From contig LFTF01000037.1 of the NCBI GenBank assembly GCA_001512945.1, positions 1,044 to 36,400 of the forward strand: a DNA stretch of 35,357 bases, given 5' to 3'. Below, one piece after another: positions 29,643 to 35,357 of the stretch; the first letter of the stretch is position 1, and each line of letters starts with the position of its first letter. Below the pieces are notes generated by a model that was not told the origin of the DNA, made no database searches, and saw only the letters and a list, made by a program, of their open reading frames with translations. Origin of the DNA: Clostridiales bacterium DTU023 (GTDB lineage: Bacteria; Bacillota; Clostridia; Saccharofermentanales; DTU023). Position numbers and translations under genes: made by a program.

Positions 29643-30065
29643 ATGCAAAAAGAGGCGAGTAATCGAATCGGACCGGTTCATACCGACGTATGCCTATGGC
29701 TTGACTATTATGGTGAGCTCTTGAGCGCGCGTCAAAAAGAGATCGTGAGTCTTTACTATGATGAAGATTTATCACTTTCAGAGATAGCCAGTTTAACAGG
29801 CTTAACAAGACAGGGCATACATGACCGGATCAGAAGGGGAGTAGCCAAACTTGAATCATATGAATCGGCGCTTGCGTTAGTGGAACGAGATCTGAAAATT
29901 GAAAATATTCTACAACAGTCATTGAGGTTCTGCGAAAAAGATGATAGCGACAGAGTCCGAGACTGTCTCGATAAATTGTGGAAAATTCTTAAACCCGGAG
30001 AAGATGTGATCACAGATGTAGCCGATGAAGGCCGGGAATCGAGAGGTGACAATGGCATTATTTGA
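29643..30065 (+). CDS. ylxM: YlxM/p13-like SRP-associated HTH protein
   Basis: LSARQKEIVSLYYDEDLSLSEIASLTGLTRQGIHDRIRRGVAKLESYE; directly upstream of and overlapping ffh. The ORF track start is TTG 29628; ATG 29643 is preferred. Confidence 0.9.
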   Translation: MQKEASNRIGPVHTDVCLWLDYYGELLSARQKEIVSLYYDEDLSLSEIASLTGLTRQGIHDRIRRGVAKLESYESALALVERDLKIENILQQSLRFCEKDDSDRVRDCLDKLWKILKPGEDVITDVADEGRESRGDNGII

Positions 30066-31398
30066 GAATCTCAGTTCACGATTGAGCCGTATCACAGACG
30101 CGATGCGCGGCAAAAGTCGCGTAACCGAAAAAGACATCAAGGATATGATGCGTGAGATCAGACTCGCGCTTCTGGAAGCCGATGTCAACTATCAGGTTGT
30201 CAAAGATTTGACAGCGGAGATCAGCGACAAGGCACGCGGTTCAGATGTGTTAGAAAGTCTCACACCCGGACAGCAAGTTGTCAAAATTGTTTACGAAGCG
30301 CTGATCACTATTCTCGGTGAAGAGGAAAAACTTACAGTTTCATCGACCGGATTTACGGTCATCATGCTATACGGATTACAAGGGACAGGCAAGACGACAA
30401 CCGCTGCCAAACTCGCGCTTCACCTCAAAGATAAGGGCAAAAAGCCGATTCTGGTCAGTGTTGACACGCACCGACCGGCAGCCCAAGATCAGTTGCGTAT
30501 TCTAGCGGAACAAATTGATGTAGAGTGCTACATTGATCCCTCGGAGAAGAGCGCGACCGCTATCGCCGTTCGTGGCGTAGAGCGCGCCCGTTATATGATG
30601 TGCGACACTATGATTGTCGATACAGCCGGTCGTATGACAGTCGATGATGAGCTGATGGAAGAACTCAAGGCGATCAATGCAGTTGTTAAACCCGATGAAA
30701 GGCTTCTCATAGTCGATGCCATGATCGGTCAGGAAGCTGTCAACATAGCGGAAGCATTTGACAGGCAGATTGGTCTTGATGGTTTTATCATGACAAAACT
30801 CGACGGCGATGCGAGAGGTGGTGCGGCACTCTCCATTAGGCGCATGACGGGCAAACCGATCAAAATGATCGCAACCGGAGAAAAAGTCGGAGACCTCGAA
30901 GTATTTCACCCGGACCGCCTTGCATCCAGGATTCTCGGCATGGGGGATGTCCTGACGCTGATCGAAAAAGCGACAGATGCGTTCGATGAACAGCATGCCC
31001 AAAAGACGATGGACCGTCTCAAATCGAATCGTTTCACGATGCAGGATATGCTGGAACAACTCGAGCAGATCCGAGGTATGGGGTCTATGCAAGAGATGTT
31101 GGCGATGATTCCCGGTGTCGGAAAAAAACTCGGAAATGCTGAGATCGACGAACGAGAACTTGCCCGAACGCGCGCGATTATTCAATCAATGACCATGCGC
31201 GAACGAGAAAACCCAAAGGTATTGAATGCCTCACGTCGCCGCCGTATCGCGGCGGGAAGCGCGCTGACAGTGCAGGATGTTAACCGCGTTGTGCGTCAAT
31301 ATGATGATATGTTGAAAATGATGAAGCAGTTCGGCATGCTTGGCGGAGATAAAAAACGCCGCCGCGGCCGGATGCCTTTCAGCGGATTTGGCATCTAA
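30052..31398 (+). CDS. ffh: Signal recognition particle protein Ffh
   Basis: [73 protein letters not shown], methionine-rich M domain. Start set to ATG 30052 after SD gagagg. Confidence 0.97.
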   Translation: MALFENLSSRLSRITDAMRGKSRVTEKDIKDMMREIRLALLEADVNYQVVKDLTAEISDKARGSDVLESLTPGQQVVKIVYEALITILGEEEKLTVSSTGFTVIMLYGLQGTGKTTTAAKLALHLKDKGKKPILVSVDTHRPAAQDQLRILAEQIDVECYIDPSEKSATAIAVRGVERARYMMCDTMIVDTAGRMTVDDELMEELKAINAVVKPDERLLIVDAMIGQEAVNIAEAFDRQIGLDGFIMTKLDGDARGGAALSIRRMTGKPIKMIATGEKVGDLEVFHPDRLASRILGMGDVLTLIEKATDAFDEQHAQKTMDRLKSNRFTMQDMLEQLEQIRGMGSMQEMLAMIPGVGKKLGNAEIDERELARTRAIIQSMTMRERENPKVLNASRRRRIAAGSALTVQDVNRVVRQYDDMLKMMKQFGMLGGDKKRRRGRMPFSGFGI

Positions 31399-31480
31399 TA
31401 TTTAATCCTGATAGCGGACTTCAACAAGCCGGCAATAGCCTGTTTGAGAAGATAGAACAAAAACAAATTTGGAGGAAAAC

Positions 31481-31726
31481 ATGGCAGTAAAAATTCGCCT
31501 CAAACGAGTAGGCAAAAAGAAACAACCTTATTACAGGGTGGTAGTCGCGGATTCGCGTTTCCCACGAGATGGCCGTTTTATTGAGGAGATCGGAACGTAT
31601 GATCCACACACGAACCCTTCGACTTTTAAAGTGGACGCCGATAAGGCGAAGGACTGGATTGCCAAAGGCGCCCAGCCAACCGAAACCGTCAAGAAGCTGC
31701 TCAAATACAATGGCATTTTGGAGTAA
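31481..31726 (+). CDS. rpsP: 30S ribosomal protein S16
   Basis: [45 protein letters not shown] 31481 after SD ggagg. Confidence 0.97.
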   Translation: MAVKIRLKRVGKKKQPYYRVVVADSRFPRDGRFIEEIGTYDPHTNPSTFKVDADKAKDWIAKGAQPTETVKKLLKYNGILE

Positions 31727-31729
31727 GCG

Positions 31730-31960
31730 ATGAAGAATTTATTAAAATCAGTAATCGAACCATTGATACAATATCCCAACGATTTGGTGATCAGTGAAGA
31801 AATTCGTGGCCGTGACGTCACACTCAGTGTAGGCGCTCATCCTGAGGATATCGGACGTGTTATCGGCAAGGGAGGCCGCAGAGCTCATGCCATCCGCGCG
31901 GTCATGAAAGCAAAAGGCGCAATCGATGGCAAACGCGTCTCCGTTGATATCCTTTCATGA
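31730..31960 (+). CDS. khpA: KH-domain RNA-binding protein (KhpA/YlqC family)
   Basis: VGAHPEDIGRVIGKGGRRAHAIRAVMKA; between rpsP and rimM. Confidence 0.92.
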   Translation: MKNLLKSVIEPLIQYPNDLVISEEIRGRDVTLSVGAHPEDIGRVIGKGGRRAHAIRAVMKAKGAIDGKRVSVDILS

Positions 31961-32517
31961 AGTGTCCCTATCTGCTTATCGGCTATTGTCAGCGCGCGCA
32001 CGGCGTCTTGGGAGAGGTGCTCGTAAAGAATCTCTCCGACGACGACGCGCGCTTTTTTAAAGGCTTATCCTGCCAGTTAATGAGCAGCGCCGATACAACC
32101 CCGCACGGTCAATTGAAAATTGTAAAAGTCCGCTCGACGCCACAAGGACTTATTCTGGCGGTTGAGGGGATTGAGACACGTGAAGCAGCCGGCCGCTTGG
32201 CCGGCACTTACCTCGCTGTCAGCAGAGAAAATGCCGTAGAACTCGAAGATGAGTATGAATTCTATTCGGGGGACCTGATCGGTGCGCATGTAAAAGATCT
32301 TGTTAGAGGTGAACTCGGACGTGTAACAGATATTATGAATGCGGGCAGCGGAGACATTCTCGTCGTTCGAAAGCAGCCTGAAAATGATCTCTTGATTCCG
32401 TTTCGTCGCGCGATCGTTCACGCGTGCAATCCTGAAGAGGATATGATCATTGTTGAGCTACCGGAAGGACTCTTTGAGCTTTACCGGAAAGCTTCCAACG
32501 AAACGAACCCCAGGTGA
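31957..32517 (+). CDS. rimM: Ribosome maturation factor RimM
   Basis: LIGYCQRAHGVLGEVLVKNLSDD, EFYSGDLIGAHV, PRC-barrel C-terminus; between khpA and trmD. Confidence 0.94.
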   Translation: MKCPYLLIGYCQRAHGVLGEVLVKNLSDDDARFFKGLSCQLMSSADTTPHGQLKIVKVRSTPQGLILAVEGIETREAAGRLAGTYLAVSRENAVELEDEYEFYSGDLIGAHVKDLVRGELGRVTDIMNAGSGDILVVRKQPENDLLIPFRRAIVHACNPEEDMIIVELPEGLFELYRKASNETNPR

Positions 32518-32520
32518 CAC

Positions 32521-33276
32521 ATGTCCATCATGTTCTCTGTATTATCACTATTTCCTGAACAGGTATTGTCAGCGCTTGATCACAGCATTACAGGTCGCGC
32601 GATCGCTCACGAGCATATTGAGATGGCACTCGTTCAAATTCGTGACTTTGCTGTTAATGACTACGGACAAGTCGATGATGCGCCCTATGGCGGCGGACGT
32701 GGCATGGTCATGATGTGCGATCCAGTATACAACGCGTGGCGTTCGGTTATCGGGGATGATGACACTGATGTCAGGACAATCTACCTTAGTCCTGCAGGAA
32801 AAGTGTTTGACCAGGCTATGGCCCTTTCATTGTCCGAGGAACAGCACATTGTCCTCATCTGCGGCCACTACGAAGGCGTTGATACTCGTGTGATCGAAGA
32901 GATCCAGGCCGAGGAAGTATCGATAGGGGACTTCATACTGACTGGTGGCGAACTTGCCGCTGCTGTGATCATTGACGCCGTCACGCGCCTGATACCGGGA
33001 GTGCTTCCTGATCAAGAAGCCTGGCAGCTCGAGTCATTTTCTGACGGTCTCCTTGAATGGCCGCAGTACACACGTCCACGCGCATGGCATAGTCGCACAG
33101 TGCCGGGAGTTCTTTTGTCGGGACATCAAGCCAATATTGACCGCGAACGCAGTGTCTTGCAGCTTCTTGAAACAATACGCAAAAAGCCTGCTCTGCTGAA
33201 GAGTCGGAAGATTGATCTTGAGCTATGGGAATTGTTAGCGGAACGCTTGGCTGACGAGGCGTTTGAGGAATCTTAA
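32521..33276 (+). CDS. trmD: tRNA (guanine-N1-)-methyltransferase
   Basis: FSVLSLFPEQVLSALDHSITGRA, DDAPYGGGRGMVMMCDP, LICGHYEGVDTRVIEE, SIGDFILTGGELAAAVIIDAVTRLIPGVL. Confidence 0.97.
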   Translation: MSIMFSVLSLFPEQVLSALDHSITGRAIAHEHIEMALVQIRDFAVNDYGQVDDAPYGGGRGMVMMCDPVYNAWRSVIGDDDTDVRTIYLSPAGKVFDQAMALSLSEEQHIVLICGHYEGVDTRVIEEIQAEEVSIGDFILTGGELAAAVIIDAVTRLIPGVLPDQEAWQLESFSDGLLEWPQYTRPRAWHSRTVPGVLLSGHQANIDRERSVLQLLETIRKKPALLKSRKIDLELWELLAERLADEAFEES

Positions 33277-33488
33277 CCGATACACCAATCGTGTCATTTA
33301 ATTGGTCATTTTCAAATTGATGAGCTTGAGATCGTTTTCTCAGGACATAAGATACATCATATAGTGAACTTCAAATGTATACTAAGGATGGTTTCAAAAT
33401 TCAAGCGATGTAAGGTAACACTAAGCCTGTTATCCAGACATTCATTTTCTAGTATTTTGAATCCACACGATACGAAGGAGGAACATGT

Positions 33489-34637
33489 ATGTTGTACAAA
33501 ATTGTTGATCGTTTCCCAGAAGATATGATTTTTAAAGAGACTGGACCGCTTATCTCTCTTTATCAGTCAACCCACAGATATTTTCCAGATAATAAGCAAG
33601 ACCCGATTGTCTTCAAAAACCTTTTGCGAGATATTGAAAATTCGTTGAAACAGAAAGTTGACTCAGCTTTTATCGATAAAATCATGAAACCACTCTACGA
33701 AATCAGACGAGATACTGATTTTTGGAATAACACTTTGGATGGGTTGGCCGTGATGGCAAGTGAAAACAAATGTATTGTTTATAAACTTCGCAACCCGGTC
33801 AAAGATTTCGCAGTAGTGTCTAACAGCTTTCATGTTAAACCGCTTCTACAGACTTTCCAGAGCCTCGAAAACTATCAGTTGCTTGGATTAAGTCGCGAAA
33901 ATTTTGTGCTTTATCAAGGTAATCGGTATGGTTTCCAAGAAGTTGAGATAGATCCTGACATTCCCAGAACAATGACAGATGTCTTAGGCGATCAGTTGTC
34001 CGGCTCACATTTGTCGCATGGCACGTATGCCGGGGCAGGCGTTTCAGCCTACCACGGTCATGTAGATGCAAAAGATGAAATTGACAAAGATACAGAAAAA
34101 TATTTTAGATATGTAGATTCATTCGTCTTCGAAAACTATTCAAAGCAATCAAAACTGCCACTTATTTTGGTCTCACTTAAGGAACATCGTGCCAAATTAA
34201 AATCCTTAAGCAATAATACCTATTTGCTTGAAGAGGGTATCAATAAATCGATTGACTCTCTTGAATTAGATGAAATCCAAAAACAAGCCAGCGCAATCAT
34301 AGAGACCTTTGATTTTGATAAAATGAAAATATTGGCTGACTCGTACGCAAAGGCTGAGGCAGATTCCTTAGGCTCATCTGATATAGCGCAAGTAGCGAAA
34401 GCGGCTCATGAAGGGCGTGTCAAAACGATATTGCTCGAAGAAAATAAAATTATTCCCGGGAAGATCTGCTTTAGCACAGGGGAGATAGAACCCTGTGATA
34501 TATCCAGCCCCGATTGTGGTGATATCCTGAATGACATGGCTGACTTGGTTCTGTTGAATAGGGGAGACGTATTTGTCTTAAATAGTGTCAAAATGCCTAG
34601 CACTACAGGGATAGCCGCCACCTACAGGTACAAATGA
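33489..34637 (+). CDS. Bacterial archaeo-eukaryotic release factor (baeRF)-like protein
   Basis: N-terminal GPLISLYQSTHRYFPDNKQDPIVFKNLLRDIE resembles the VSIYLPTHR...FKNLLRE signature of the baeRF families as I recall it; C-terminal LLNRGDVFVLNSVKMPSTTGIAATYRY fits an eRF1 domain-3-like end; SD ggagg. Confidence 0.65.
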   Translation: MLYKIVDRFPEDMIFKETGPLISLYQSTHRYFPDNKQDPIVFKNLLRDIENSLKQKVDSAFIDKIMKPLYEIRRDTDFWNNTLDGLAVMASENKCIVYKLRNPVKDFAVVSNSFHVKPLLQTFQSLENYQLLGLSRENFVLYQGNRYGFQEVEIDPDIPRTMTDVLGDQLSGSHLSHGTYAGAGVSAYHGHVDAKDEIDKDTEKYFRYVDSFVFENYSKQSKLPLILVSLKEHRAKLKSLSNNTYLLEEGINKSIDSLELDEIQKQASAIIETFDFDKMKILADSYAKAEADSLGSSDIAQVAKAAHEGRVKTILLEENKIIPGKICFSTGEIEPCDISSPDCGDILNDMADLVLLNRGDVFVLNSVKMPSTTGIAATYRYK

Positions 34638-34717
34638 TTAAGTGTCTATAATCTTTTATTAAAGGGTTTGCAAAAGAACTCTGTTTGATACATACTCAAT
34701 AAGCTAAAAACATCAAA

Positions 34718-34756
34718 GGGGATGGTAAATCTGCCAGAAGGTGGATTACCATCCCC
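34718..34756. terminator. Long stem-loop downstream of the baeRF-like gene (terminator-like)
   Basis: GGGGATGGTAA(ATC) ... (GGA)TTACCATCCCC, 11-bp perfect base stem. Confidence 0.45.
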
Positions 34757-34930
34757 AAACTTATGCCCAAAACAATAACGAAATGTTCCGAAAAGTCTGG
34801 TTGTTCCACTAAGTAACCATGGAAGCCTTGAGAACGTTTAATTGTACGGTGGGGAAGTGCGTGACGGTTCACCGTTATTTTTATGCGTATCACCCCAATG
34901 ATGTTTATTATTAAAGGAGAAAATTAACTT

Positions 34931-35357
34931 ATGAAAAAAATCATTGCAATCTTGTTGCTATTCGTTGTCCTTATGACAGCGGCATGCCAATCTGCGAATC
35001 CCGGACAGGGTACTGGCACCACAGTGCCGGCCGAACCGACCGTGACAACACCAGTCGAAACACAACCTCAAACAACGCCTATACAAGAACCACAGGGCGA
35101 CTTAAAAACGATCCTCACTCAAATTGTCGAGGCGGCAGGCCTTCAAGATCTTATGGAAGGTTGCATGATCGATGAAGTTAAATCGGATGAAGTGGGCTTT
35201 TTGATTGGCGCAGAATCGTTTGATGGAAAATTTGAAGAAGGCGTCTCCATGCAGCCGCTCATCAATGTTAACCCATTTGCGATGGCTATGTTCCAATTGG
35301 CTGATGGGGATGACCCCGTTGCCTTTGCCAAAGAGTTGAAAGAAAAGGCCAATCTGC
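34931..35357 (+). CDS. Putative lipoprotein, truncated by the window end
   Basis: MKKIIAILLLFVVLMTAACQSANPGQGTGTTVPAEPTVTTPVETQPQTTP...: signal peptide, lipobox-like TAAC, Thr/Pro-rich linker; SD aaggag. Open reading frame continues past 35357. Confidence 0.75.
   Translation, partial: MKKIIAILLLFVVLMTAACQSANPGQGTGTTVPAEPTVTTPVETQPQTTPIQEPQGDLKTILTQIVEAAGLQDLMEGCMIDEVKSDEVGFLIGAESFDGKFEEGVSMQPLINVNPFAMAMFQLADGDDPVAFAKELKEKANL

Noticed and set aside
30502-31185. 227-aa minus-strand ORF antisense to ffh
   Set aside because: Overlaps a clear ffh coding frame; no recognisable domain; expected by chance from codon bias.
34800-34880. Possible group II intron 3'-end remnant (GGAAGCC...GTACGGT...GTGACGGTTCACCGT)
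   Set aside because: Only short resemblance to domain V-type motifs; the AGC-GUU catalytic pairing and bulge arrangement are not present and no reverse transcriptase is nearby.

Overview
This window reads as a contiguous, plus-strand, housekeeping chromosomal segment from a Firmicutes/Clostridia-like bacterium (inferred from gene content and order). In order, the genes are: uvsE, sir2, a CNNM/HlyC-type transporter, a Ca2+-type P-ATPase, infC-rpmI-rplT, a TrmH-family methylase, rpsO, pnp, an S1/RG-rich protein, tRNA-Trp(CCA), tRNA-Pro(GGG), RNase HI, a NUDIX hydrolase, ftsK/spoIIIE, cinA, murJ, recA, recX, rimO, pgsA, acpP, rnc, smc, ftsY, ylxM, ffh, rpsP, khpA, rimM, trmD, a baeRF-like (eRF1-fold) protein, and a truncated lipoprotein. 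I saw no CRISPR array, prophage or insertion sequence. The most unusual region is 11.5-13.35 kb. The 3' end of pnp (S1 domain plus Arg/Gly/Ser-rich tail) appears to have been tandemly duplicated together with the adjacent tRNA-Trp promoter, a pre-tRNA 5' hairpin and the 5' half of tRNA-Trp. This produced a free-standing two-S1/RG-rich protein gene. Its promoter and 5' UTR are a captured tRNA-Trp promoter, a hairpin (9 of 10 pairs kept, with one compensatory change) and a tRNA-Trp 5'-half that ends in the anticodon loop and runs straight into the Shine-Dalgarno. Other leads are a multi-helix pnp leader, an L20-type attenuator before infC, a LexA box at recA, a probable leaderless promoter for ylxM(-ffh), mutually exclusive hairpins in front of rnc, and the baeRF-like gene. 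All calls were made by eye; no searches or folding programs were run.
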